Source: Propionibacteriaceae bacterium (GTDB taxonomy: Bacteria > Actinomycetota > Actinomycetes > Propionibacteriales > Propionibacteriaceae). From it: a stretch of 20,418 nt of DNA. This document shows positions 6,898 to 14,374 of the stretch, piece by piece. The translations under genes were made by a program, and so were the position numbers. The DNA lies in assembly GCA_031254155.1 (NCBI GenBank), contig JAIRVA010000248.1, forward strand, positions 1 through 20,418. Reading direction: 5' to 3'. The notes beneath the pieces are model-generated. The model was not told the origin of the DNA and did not search any database. It worked only from the letters and a program-made list of their open reading frames with translations. The first letter of the stretch is position 1; every line of letters starts with the position of its first letter.

Positions 6898-9156
6898 ATG
6901 AGTGTTGACATCGCCCCCCTAGTGGATGAGAGTACCCGGCCGGAAACCAGCCCGCCGGCCTCCAGCGGCGCCTACGAGCCGGCGCTGGAGTCGATCTTCG
7001 ACTCGGTCCGGAAATCCCACCCGGACACCGATTTTGGTGTGCTGCGCCATGCCTTCGAGGTGGCCGAGTTCTACCACGCACCGCAGACCCGCAGTTCGGG
7101 CGAGCCGTACATCACGCATCCGCTGGCCGTCGCGAAGATCGTGGCCGACCTGGGGATGAACGAGCCGACCGTCGCCGCGGCACTGCTCCATGACACCGTC
7201 GAGGACACCCCGTACACCCTGGAGCAGATGACGGCCGACTTCTCCGCGGAGGTCGCCCAACTGGTCGACGGGGTGACGAAGCTCGACAAGTCGCTGTACG
7301 GCGACCTGGCCAAGGCGGAGACCATCCGCAAGATCATCGTGGCCATGTTCCAGGATCTCCGGGTGGTCGTCATCAAGCTCGCCGACCGGCTCCACAACAT
7401 GCGGACCATCGGCTCACTGCGCGCCGACAAACAGAACCGGATCGCCAAGGAGACCCTGGAGATCTACGCCCCGCTCGCCCACCGGCTGGGGATGAACACG
7501 ATGAAGTGGGAGTTGGAGGATCTGGCCTTCGCCACGATGCAGCCGAAGATCTACAACCAGTTGGTCCAGCAGGTCGCGGCCGAGCAGCCGGCCCGCGAGC
7601 GGATCCTGGCGGAGATTATCCCGACGGCCCTCGCCTCGCTGGAATCGAAGGGGATCAAGGCCAAGGTGTACGGCCGCCCGAAACACTACTACTCCATCTA
7701 CCAGAAGATGGTCGTCCGGGGCCGGGACTTTACGGACATCTACGACCTGCTGGGGCTTAGGGTCCTCGTGGAGTCCGAGTCCGACTGTTACCTCGCCCTG
7801 GCGTCCATCCACAGCCTCTGGCAGCCCCTGCCGGGCCGCTTCAAGGACTACATCGTCAACCCGAAATACTCGACGTACCAATCCCTTCACACGACCGTCG
7901 TCGGCCCCCAGGGCAAACCCGTCGAGTTCCAGATCCGGACCCGCGAGATGCACCGCAACGCGGAGTACGGGGTGGCGGCGCACTGGAAGTACAAGAAGAA
8001 CCCGACCGGCAAGCGGGGGACCTCCCGGCTCGACCCGATGGACCTGCTGTGGGTGAAACGCCTCAGCCAGTGGCAGTCGGAGGAGTCCGACCCGTCCGTC
8101 TTCCTCGACTACCTGACGACCGACCTGGCCAGCAAAGAAGTCATGGTCTTCTCGCCCAATTCCGACCTGTACTTCCTGCCCCAGGGCGCCACCCCCGTCG
8201 ACTTCGCGTACTCGATCCACACCGAGGTCGGGCACCACTGTATCGGCGCCCGGCTCAACGGCAAGCTCGTGCGCCTGGACTCCGTCCTGACCGACGGCGA
8301 CGTGTGCGAGATCCTCACGACCAAGTCGCAGGACGCGGGGCCGTCCCGCGACTGGCTCGAGTTCGTCAAGTCGCCCCGCGCGCGCCAGAAGATCAACCAG
8401 TTCTTCTCGAAGGAACGCCGCGACCTGTCGATCGAGTCCGGCAAGGAGGCGCTGGCGAAGCAGTTGCGCCACACCGGGTTGCCGCTGCAACGGATCCTCA
8501 CCCTGCCCTACCTCACGGCGGTCGCGTCCAAGCTGCGGTACGCCGATGTGCCCGCGCTGTACGCCGCGCTGGGCGAGAACAAGGTCGGGGCCCAGCGGGT
8601 CGTCGAGCAACTGATCGCCCTGGAGGGTGGCAAGGAGTCGGCGGCCGAAGAGTCGTTCGAGGACCGGCCGCTGTTCGCCACCCCGCGCCGGGAGATCCAA
8701 CGCACGGCCGCCGCCGGCATCGAGGTCGAGGGTGACCCAGATGTCCTGGTCAAACTCGCCCGCTGCTGTACGCCGGTGCCCGGCGACGACATCTTGGGCT
8801 TCGTCACGCGCGGCCAGGGGGTGTCCGTCCACCGGCGGGACTGCCGGAACGTCCAGGGTTTGCTGGCGTCGCCGGAGCGGATTCTGGGGGTGGCCTGGAC
8901 GGCTGACACCCGTACCAACTTCGTGGTCACGATCTCCGTCGAGGGGCTGGACCGGACGGGGCTTCTGGCCGATGTCAGCGCTGTTCTGGCCGAGGACAAG
9001 GTACCCATCGTGTCGGCCCAGGTCCAGGTCGGCAAGGACCGGACGACCCACATGACATTGTCCTTCGAGATCCCGGATCCGGGTTTCCTCCACCAGGTCA
9101 TCAAGAAGGTCCGGGCTGTCCGCGACGTCACCGAGGTCCGGCGCGTCAACGCGTAG
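6898..9156 (+). CDS. rel: Bifunctional (p)ppGpp synthetase/hydrolase Rel
   Basis: This 752-residue protein is the long RelA/SpoT homologue that makes and degrades the alarmone (p)ppGpp in response to uncharged tRNA on the ribosome. The N-terminal HD hydrolase domain looks active: His74, the HDTVED motif at 98-103 and the Asp163/His166 region LADRLHNMRT are present. The synthetase domain has GRPKHYYSIYQKM (259-271), Asp283 in IYDLLGLRV and catalytic Glu343 in EFQIRT. A TGS domain (about 413-473) comes next. A conserved-cysteine domain contains ARCCTPVPGDDI and RRDC (Cys623, Cys624, Cys649), and a C-terminal ACT domain covers about 674-750. Both catalytic centres being intact argues for a single bifunctional Rel, as in most actinobacteria. 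It follows apt by 27 nt and converges with the DUF349 gene after a 12-nt gap. Confidence 0.98.
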   Translation: MSVDIAPLVDESTRPETSPPASSGAYEPALESIFDSVRKSHPDTDFGVLRHAFEVAEFYHAPQTRSSGEPYITHPLAVAKIVADLGMNEPTVAAALLHDTVEDTPYTLEQMTADFSAEVAQLVDGVTKLDKSLYGDLAKAETIRKIIVAMFQDLRVVVIKLADRLHNMRTIGSLRADKQNRIAKETLEIYAPLAHRLGMNTMKWELEDLAFATMQPKIYNQLVQQVAAEQPARERILAEIIPTALASLESKGIKAKVYGRPKHYYSIYQKMVVRGRDFTDIYDLLGLRVLVESESDCYLALASIHSLWQPLPGRFKDYIVNPKYSTYQSLHTTVVGPQGKPVEFQIRTREMHRNAEYGVAAHWKYKKNPTGKRGTSRLDPMDLLWVKRLSQWQSEESDPSVFLDYLTTDLASKEVMVFSPNSDLYFLPQGATPVDFAYSIHTEVGHHCIGARLNGKLVRLDSVLTDGDVCEILTTKSQDAGPSRDWLEFVKSPRARQKINQFFSKERRDLSIESGKEALAKQLRHTGLPLQRILTLPYLTAVASKLRYADVPALYAALGENKVGAQRVVEQLIALEGGKESAAEESFEDRPLFATPRREIQRTAAAGIEVEGDPDVLVKLARCCTPVPGDDILGFVTRGQGVSVHRRDCRNVQGLLASPERILGVAWTADTRTNFVVTISVEGLDRTGLLADVSAVLAEDKVPIVSAQVQVGKDRTTHMTLSFEIPDPGFLHQVIKKVRAVRDVTEVRRVNA

Positions 9157-9168
9157 AGTAAGTAGCGC

Positions 9169-10413
9169 TTAAGCGTTCAGCTCGTCGAGGGTCTGCTGGG
9201 CCTGGTCGAGCCAGATCTGGTAGGTCGCGATGGAGGCGTTCGCCTTGGCCATCTGGCCCTTGTCGCCCTTCGCCTCGGCCTTCGCCAACTGCTCCTTCAG
9301 CTTCTCGATCTGGGTCGCGAACAGGTTCACCGTCTCCTGGGCGCGCGACCGGGTCTGCGGATCGGTCCGGGCCCATTCGCGCTTGTCGGCCTCGTCAATG
9401 GCGGACTCAATCGCCCGGACGCGGGAGTCGACGGACTTCATCTGGTCCGACGGGACGCGCCCGAGGGCGTTGAACGCCGCGATGAAGTCGCGGTAGGCGG
9501 CGCGGGCCTTGGCCACGTCGGTGACGGGCAGGACCTCCGCTTCGGCCTTTTCGAGCAACTGCGTCTTGGCCGTCAGGTTGGTCTGGAACTCTTCGTCCTG
9601 GGCCGTGAAGACCTCCGTACGCCGGTTGAAGAAGTCGTCCTGGATGCCCCGGAAACGGGTCCACAGCGCATCGTCCACGTGCCGGCCGGCCCCGCCGGCG
9701 GCCTTCCAGCGGGCCATCAGTTGGCGGAAGGCGGCGGCCGTGGTGTTCCAGTCGGACGAGTTGGCGAGCGCCTCGGCCTCCTGGATGATCTCTTCCTTGG
9801 TCTCGCGCGCCGTGCCCTGTTGGACGCTGAGTTCGGCGAAGTGGGCCTTCCGCCGCCGGGTGTACGTCGTCCGCGCGGTCGAGAAACGATGCCACAACTC
9901 GTCGTCGGCGGCCCGGTCGAGACGGGGGAGCGTCTTCCACTCGTCCAGGAGGTCCCGGTATTTCTGGACCCCCGTGCCCCAGTCGTTGCTCCCGGCCAGT
10001 TTCTCGGCCGCCTGGACCATCTCGTCCTTGCGGATCCGGGCCTGGGCGAGCGACCGGGCCTTCTCCTCGCGCTTGGCTTCAGCCTGCTGGTCGATGACCT
10101 CGGCGACGGAGTCGAGGCGGGCCGCGAGCCCGACGAGATCGCCGACGGCATTGGCCTCCAGGATCGTCGTCCGGAGGTTCTGCACCGACTTGCGGGCCTC
10201 CTCGGGGTTCAGCGCACCGTTACGGATCCGCTGGACCAACAGATCGACTTCGACCTCCAACGCCTCGGCCCGGCGTTCGAAGAACGCCAGTGCCTGGTCA
10301 GGGGCGCTGTCGGGAATCTGTCCGACGGCGCGTTCCTGGTCATTGATGCGTACGTAGACGGTTCCGTCGTCGGCAACGCGGCCGAACGAGGAAGGCCCTG
10401 GAGTCTCAGTCAT
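9169..10413 (-). CDS. DUF349-repeat protein, function unknown
   Basis: This 414-residue acidic, highly helical, probably cytoplasmic protein has no signal peptide and no membrane segment. It contains two clear DUF349 repeats, at about 129-191 and 205-269. Each has the pattern of a Glu/Ala-rich helix, SxDW, a helix ending in W-K, an acidic DDxLW-x-RF segment and an aromatic/Arg-rich end. A third, more divergent copy lies at about 282-345. A coiled-coil-prone segment occupies about 355-412 (Lys/Glu/Ala/Gln-rich). The function of DUF349 is not established. The frame is open further upstream, to 10791 and across the start of hisS, but the MTETPGPSS start at 10413 gives the natural N-terminus; AGGA sits close upstream. 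The gene sits inverted between rel and hisS, with its stop TAA 12 nt from the rel stop. Confidence 0.9.
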   Translation of the reverse strand: MTETPGPSSFGRVADDGTVYVRINDQERAVGQIPDSAPDQALAFFERRAEALEVEVDLLVQRIRNGALNPEEARKSVQNLRTTILEANAVGDLVGLAARLDSVAEVIDQQAEAKREEKARSLAQARIRKDEMVQAAEKLAGSNDWGTGVQKYRDLLDEWKTLPRLDRAADDELWHRFSTARTTYTRRRKAHFAELSVQQGTARETKEEIIQEAEALANSSDWNTTAAAFRQLMARWKAAGGAGRHVDDALWTRFRGIQDDFFNRRTEVFTAQDEEFQTNLTAKTQLLEKAEAEVLPVTDVAKARAAYRDFIAAFNALGRVPSDQMKSVDSRVRAIESAIDEADKREWARTDPQTRSRAQETVNLFATQIEKLKEQLAKAEAKGDKGQMAKANASIATYQIWLDQAQQTLDELNA

Positions 10414-10454
10414 GTTCCTATCTTGCCTGATTTTTGTGCGCTTTGCTTGCCTGC

Positions 10455-10482
10455 GACTTAGTTGCGGGGTGTTTGCACCCAA
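10455..10482 (-). promoter_or_regulatory. Weak candidate promoter for the DUF349 gene
   Basis: On the minus strand TTGGGT (10482-10477) and TAAGTC (10460-10455) are spaced by 16 bp in the 106-bp divergent gap. Initiation would be about 35 nt before the ATG at 10413. The match to consensus is only moderate. Confidence 0.25.
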
Positions 10483-10498
10483 ATCGTTATCTTTGTGG

Positions 10499-10519
10499 GG
10501 CACACGATAGGGTTGTGCC
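10499..10519 (+). promoter_or_regulatory. hisS leaderless-type -10 element inside an inverted repeat
   Basis: TAGGGT (10508-10513) fits the actinobacterial TANNNT -10 pattern and ends 6 nt before the GTG start at 10520, so a transcript from it would begin at or next to the start codon. The -10 is enclosed by a perfect inverted repeat, GGCACA (10499-10504) and TGTGCC (10514-10519), with a 9-nt centre. No ribosome site is visible upstream of the GTG, which agrees with leaderless expression. The repeat may be an operator; no binding protein can be named. Confidence 0.45.
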
Positions 10520-11836
10520 GTGGCATCAATCTCTGGTTTTCCCGAATTCCTTCCGCAGGGGCGTCTGGTCGAAACGCGGGCCATCGACATCCTCCGCTCG
10601 GTTTTTGAGCTCCACGGCTTTGCCGGCATCCAGACGCGCGCCCTCGAACCGCTCACGGAGCTCGCCCGGAAGGGGGAGATCACGAAGGAGGTGTACGTCG
10701 TCCGCCGCCTCCACGCCGAGGCTGGCGACCGCGACGAACTCGGGCTGCACTTTGATCTGACCGTCCCTTTCGCACGGTACGTCGTCGACAACGCCGGCGC
10801 GCTCAGCTTCCCCTTCCGGCGCTACCAGATCCAGCCGGCTTGGCGGGGCGAGCGGCCCCAGGAGGGGCGGTACCGCGAGTTCTGGCAGGCCGACATCGAC
10901 ATCGTCGGGCAGGGGGAGCTGGGTTTCCACCACGACATCGAGGTCGTCCTCGTCATGCTGGAGGCGTGCGAGCGCCTGACCGCCGAGCTGGGCATTCCGC
11001 CGGTCACGATGCGGGTCAACAACCGCAAGCTCATCCAGGGGTTTTACACCGCGCTCGGGGTCAGCGACACCCTGGCGGCGATCCAGGCCGTCGACAAACT
11101 GGCCAAGACCGGTGAGGCGGGAGTGGGGGAGATCCTCGCTGGTCAGGGGCTGGGCAGCGACACGACCCGCGCGATCCTCCGGTTCGCCGCGATCCAGACC
11201 GCGGCGCCGTCCTTTGGCGACGAGATCCGCGCGCTCGGCGCGGTGAACGACTCCGTCGAGGCGGGGATCGACGAGCTGGAGCGTCTCTTCGGGGCCGTTC
11301 ACGAGCGGTTCCCGGCGAACGTCGTCGTGGACTGCCAGATCGCCCGCGGCCTGGATTATTACACGGGTTCGGTGTTCGAGTTCGAGCTCCAGGGCCACGA
11401 AAGCCTGGGTACGGTGTGCGCGGGCGGGCGGTACGACTCGCTCGCCACCGACGGCAAGCGGACGTACCCCGGCGTGGGCGTCTCCTTCGGGCTCACCCGC
11501 GTCTTCGCGCCGTTGATCAGCAAGGGTGCGCTCGTGGCCGCCCGGGCGGTCCCGTCCGTCGTCCTGGTCGCCGTCGACTCGGAGGCGACCCGCGGCGAGG
11601 CGGACGCGGTCGCCGCGCGTCTCCGCGGGCGCGGGATCCCGTGCGAGGTGTCGCCCAACGCGGCCAAGTACGGCAAGCAGATCCGCTTCGCCGACCGCCG
11701 GGGCATCCCGTACGTCTGGTTCGGCGGGAACGATGGCGAGGTCAAAGACATCCGGACGGGTGCGCAGGGCCCGGCTGCGGACTGGGTACCGGCGGCGGCC
11801 GACCTCGTGCCCGCCATCCTCAAGAACCCGGCCTGA
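10520..11836 (+). CDS. hisS: Histidyl-tRNA synthetase
   Basis: This 438-residue class II enzyme charges tRNA-His. The start MASISGFPEFLPQGRLVE is typical of the actinobacterial HisRS type. Motif 2 lies around 103-125 (QIQPAWRGERPQEGRYREFWQ). The two histidine-specific signatures are RGLDYYTG (276-283) and CAGGRYD (300-306), and motif 3 GVGVSFGLTRV is at 318-328. The C-terminal anticodon-binding domain covers about 340-436. I chose the GTG at 10520 because it starts the conserved N-terminus and sits just after a -10-like element; no upstream ribosome site is seen. It is divergent from the DUF349 gene and 69 nt upstream of aspS, the common hisS-aspS order of actinobacteria. A full-length, intact enzyme. 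Confidence 0.97.
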   Translation: MASISGFPEFLPQGRLVETRAIDILRSVFELHGFAGIQTRALEPLTELARKGEITKEVYVVRRLHAEAGDRDELGLHFDLTVPFARYVVDNAGALSFPFRRYQIQPAWRGERPQEGRYREFWQADIDIVGQGELGFHHDIEVVLVMLEACERLTAELGIPPVTMRVNNRKLIQGFYTALGVSDTLAAIQAVDKLAKTGEAGVGEILAGQGLGSDTTRAILRFAAIQTAAPSFGDEIRALGAVNDSVEAGIDELERLFGAVHERFPANVVVDCQIARGLDYYTGSVFEFELQGHESLGTVCAGGRYDSLATDGKRTYPGVGVSFGLTRVFAPLISKGALVAARAVPSVVLVAVDSEATRGEADAVAARLRGRGIPCEVSPNAAKYGKQIRFADRRGIPYVWFGGNDGEVKDIRTGAQGPAADWVPAAADLVPAILKNPA

Positions 11837-11860
11837 CAACCGGGCGGCTGGTGGTAATCT
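11833..11860 (+). promoter_or_regulatory. Probable sigma-70-type promoter for aspS
   Basis: CTGACA (11833-11838) and TAATCT (11855-11860) are separated by 16 bp, close to the consensus TTGACA-N17-TATAAT. The -35 overlaps the hisS TGA stop (11834-11836). The transcript would start near 11867 and have a leader of about 40 nt carrying AGAAAGGA before the aspS start. It allows aspS to be expressed independently of hisS. Confidence 0.6.
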
Positions 11861-11905
11861 GTTGAGGTCCCGTACGGTCTATGCGCGGACGCGAGAAAGG
11901 AACAG

Positions 11906-13690
11906 ATGATGTTACGCACCCGGGTGGCTGGTTGGCTGACGACGGCTGACATTGGCGAACAGGTCACACTGACGGGGTGGGTCAACTCCCGCCGCGACCA
12001 CGGGGGCGTGGTTTTCATTGACCTGCGCGATGCCTACGGGCTCGTCCAGTGTGTCGTCCGGGAAGAGTTGGTAGAGGCCCTGGGGGCTCACAAGCTGCGC
12101 AACGAGTTCTGTCTCGCCGTCACCGGTGAAGTCGAGGCGCGGACGGCGGACACCGTCAACCCGGCCATGCCGACCGGCGAGATCGAGGTGGCCGTGTCGG
12201 CCCTCGAGATCCTCAACCCCTCGATCCCGCTGCCGTTCCCGATCAACGAACGCGCGAATGTCGGCGAGGATGCCCGCCTGACGTACCGGTACCTCGACCT
12301 CCGCCGCCCCGAGATGGCCGCCAACCTGCGCCTTCGCTCCGAGGTGAACCGCGCCGCGCGGGAGACCCTCGCCGCCCGCGACTTCGTCGAGATCGAAACC
12401 CCGACCCTCATCCGGTCCACCCCGGAGGGGGCGCGCGACTTCATCGTACCCGCCCGCCTCGCGCCCGGCTCGTGGTACGCCCTCCCGCAGAGCCCCCAGC
12501 TCTTCAAGCAGCTGCTGATGGTGGCCGGGATGGAACGGTACTACCAGATCGCCCGTTGCTACCGCGACGAGGACTTCCGCTCCGACCGCCAGCCCGAGTT
12601 CACCCAGCTCGACATCGAGATGAGCTTCGTCACCCAGGACGACATCGTCGAACTGACCGAAGCGGTCCTGAAGGCGGTCTGGCAGCTGATCGGGGTCGAT
12701 CTGCCCACGCCGTTCCCGCGTCTCACCTACGCCGAGGCGATGGACCGTTACGGCTCCGACAAGCCGGATCTGCGGTTCGGCCTGGAGATCCGCGAGTTGA
12801 CCGATGTCTTCGCCACGACCGAATTCCGCGTCTTCCGCGCCCCGTACGTCGGGGCCGTCGTCATGGCCGGGGGAGCGAGCCTGCCCCGGCGCCAGTTCGA
12901 CGCCTGGCAGGAGTGGGCCAAGCAGCGCGGTGCGAAGGGTCTCGCGTACGTGACCGTGTCCGAAACCGGTGAACTGGGCGGACCGGTCGCCAAGAACCTG
13001 TCTGAAGCCGAACTGGCCCAACTGCTGCCCAGGACCGGTGCGGAGCCAGGCGACGCGATCTTCTTCGCCGCCGGCCCCCGGACCAAGTCCCAGGCGCTGC
13101 TCGGCGCGGCCCGGAACGAGATCGGGGAGCGCCTCGGCCTCATCGACAAGGCCGCCTGGAGCCTGCTCTGGGTGGTGGACTTCCCGCTGTTCAAGCCGAC
13201 GGCCGACGCTGAGTCCGAGGGTGACGTGGCGGTCGGCGCGGGCGCGTGGACGGCCGTCCACCACGCCTTCACCTCGCCCAGCCCGGCCTGCATGGCGACC
13301 TTCGACACCGACCCCGGCGCCGCGCTGGCCTACGCCTACGACGTCGTCTGCAACGGCAACGAGATTGGCGGCGGCTCCATCAGGATCCACCGCCGCGACG
13401 TCCAGGAACGTATTTTCAAGGTCATGGGACTCACATCTGAGGAGGCCCAGGAGAAGTTCGGGTTCCTGCTGGGCGCCTTCCAGTACGGTGCCCCGCCGCA
13501 CGGCGGCATCGCGCTCGGCTGGGACCGCATCACGGCGCTGCTCGCCGGGGCCGAGTCGATCCGCGAGGTCATCGCCTTCCCGAAGACAGGCAACGGGTAC
13601 TGCCCGCTGACCGGTGCGCCGGCCCCGATCACGCCTCTCCAACGCCGCGAGGCGGGCGTGGACGCCCGCCTCGACAAGGCGAAGAGCTAG
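11906..13690 (+). CDS. aspS: Aspartyl-tRNA synthetase, probably non-discriminating
   Basis: This 594-residue bacterial-type class IIb enzyme charges tRNA-Asp. The N-terminal OB-fold anticodon-binding domain has WVNSRRDHGGVVFIDLRD (25-42). Class II motif 1 is near 148-168 (ending VEIETPTL) and motif 2 is at 211-238 (RYYQIARCYRDED to QPEFTQLDIE). The bacterial GAD insertion domain spans about 290-420, and motif 3, GGIALGWDRI, is near 533-542. His32 in RRDHGG is the residue linked to relaxed tRNA-Asn recognition in characterised enzymes, where discriminating AspRS has Leu. There are two adjacent ATG codons, 11906 and 11909; AGAAAGGA ends just upstream, and either fits. It converges with the PadR gene after a 10-nt gap. 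Full length. Confidence 0.97.
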   Translation: MMLRTRVAGWLTTADIGEQVTLTGWVNSRRDHGGVVFIDLRDAYGLVQCVVREELVEALGAHKLRNEFCLAVTGEVEARTADTVNPAMPTGEIEVAVSALEILNPSIPLPFPINERANVGEDARLTYRYLDLRRPEMAANLRLRSEVNRAARETLAARDFVEIETPTLIRSTPEGARDFIVPARLAPGSWYALPQSPQLFKQLLMVAGMERYYQIARCYRDEDFRSDRQPEFTQLDIEMSFVTQDDIVELTEAVLKAVWQLIGVDLPTPFPRLTYAEAMDRYGSDKPDLRFGLEIRELTDVFATTEFRVFRAPYVGAVVMAGGASLPRRQFDAWQEWAKQRGAKGLAYVTVSETGELGGPVAKNLSEAELAQLLPRTGAEPGDAIFFAAGPRTKSQALLGAARNEIGERLGLIDKAAWSLLWVVDFPLFKPTADAESEGDVAVGAGAWTAVHHAFTSPSPACMATFDTDPGAALAYAYDVVCNGNEIGGGSIRIHRRDVQERIFKVMGLTSEEAQEKFGFLLGAFQYGAPPHGGIALGWDRITALLAGAESIREVIAFPKTGNGYCPLTGAPAPITPLQRREAGVDARLDKAKS

Positions 13691-13700
13691 GTTAGCGGAC

Positions 13701-14318
13701 CTATTCGGCCTCGGCTAGCACGGCGAGGACCGTCTTCCGCCCCGCCTCGAGGTGTTTAGCGATGGCCGTCATCTGGTCGGGGCTCGCGGTCTGGGCGGCG
13801 AACCGGATGGCGAGCCCGAGGTTACGGTACTGCTCCATCATGGCCTGGCGCTCCGTCGGGGTACCCAGGGGCCCGGCCCACGGTTCGGCGGTGACCTGGG
13901 CGGCCTCGGCTTGACCGGTCTCGGTCAGGGTGTACACCTTCTGGCCATCGGCGTCCCCGGCGGCGATCAAGCCCTCGTCTTCCAACTGGGCGAGGCACGG
14001 GTAGATGGCGCCGGGGGAGGGGCGCCAGGCCCCCAGGGTCTTCTCGGCCAGGCTGGTCATGAGTTGGTAGCCATTGAGCGACTGGTCGGCCAGCAGTCGC
14101 AGCACCGAGTCGCGCAACTGGCCCCGCCGGGCGCGCCCGCCGCGGAAACCGGGCCGGTCCGGCCACCCCGGCCGGTCGGGCCGGCCACCCCGTCGCCGGC
14201 CGCCCAGGTCGCGCCCGAGCGGATGATCGGGGCCGCACTCGCCCCGGCCGGTGGTGGCGGCGAAGAAACCCGTTTCCCAGCCCTTGTCATTTGTCATTGT
14301 ATGGTGTCGTGTCATCAT
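13701..14318 (-). CDS. PadR-family transcriptional regulator
   Basis: This 205-residue protein has a PadR winged helix-turn-helix at about 68-138, recognisable from QLRDSVLRLLADQSLNGYQL, the hallmark WRPSPGAIYPCLAQLEDEGLI (99-118) and the wing YTLTETG. A C-terminal helical dimerisation region lies at about 150-203. The first 66 residues are an added, probably disordered tail with His residues at the start and an Arg/Gly/Pro-rich part (about 36-66, GRRRGGRPDRPGW and DRPGFRGG). I start at the ATG at 14318, 6 nt after GGAG; an in-frame GTG at 14339 would place the ribosome site inside the gene and is rejected. PadR proteins are usually repressors of divergent or adjacent genes and often of themselves, with ligands that vary. 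It is divergent from the nucleoside importer operon and convergent with aspS. The ligand is unknown. Confidence 0.92.
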   Translation of the reverse strand: MMTRHHTMTNDKGWETGFFAATTGRGECGPDHPLGRDLGGRRRGGRPDRPGWPDRPGFRGGRARRGQLRDSVLRLLADQSLNGYQLMTSLAEKTLGAWRPSPGAIYPCLAQLEDEGLIAAGDADGQKVYTLTETGQAEAAQVTAEPWAGPLGTPTERQAMMEQYRNLGLAIRFAAQTASPDQMTAIAKHLEAGRKTVLAVLAEAE

Positions 14319-14345
14319 GTCTGTCTCCTTTCGTGACACATGTTA

Positions 14346-14374
14346 ACGATATATCGAACGTAATACTATGTCAA
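14346..14374 (-). promoter_or_regulatory. Promoter of the PadR gene
   Basis: On the minus strand a perfect -35 TTGACA (14374-14369) is followed after 17 bp by TATCGT (14351-14346). Initiation would be about 20 nt before the ATG, with AAAGGAG in the short leader. This is the best sigma-70-type promoter in the window and lies in an AT-rich island unlike the surrounding DNA. Confidence 0.65.
14347..14356. promoter_or_regulatory. Candidate PadR operator palindrome
   Basis: CGATATATCG is a perfect 10-bp palindrome covering most of the -10 element of the PadR promoter. A second small palindrome, ACATGT (14338-14343), lies at the expected transcript start and contains the ATGT/ACAT words common in PadR operators. 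Position and symmetry suggest autorepression; this is inference. Confidence 0.45.

Noticed and set aside
9166..9175. Perfect palindrome CGCTTAAGCG between the convergent rel and DUF349 stops, considered as a bidirectional terminator.
   Set aside because: It has no loop and no T-run, so it cannot form a normal terminator hairpin; it probably reflects chance around the TAA stop.
10414..10791. Upstream extension of the DUF349 gene across the hisS start.
   Set aside because: The extension is opposite the conserved hisS N-terminus and has no family similarity; MTETPGPSS at 10413 is a natural start.
13688..13703. TAGGT-N6-ACCTA spanning the aspS and PadR stop codons as a shared terminator.
   Set aside because: The 5-bp AT-containing arms are too weak; both genes simply end in TAG on opposite strands.
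14319..14339. GTG at 14339 as PadR start.
   Set aside because: AAAGGAG, a good ribosome site for the ATG at 14318, would be inside the coding sequence, and the transcript start from the good promoter falls at about this base.
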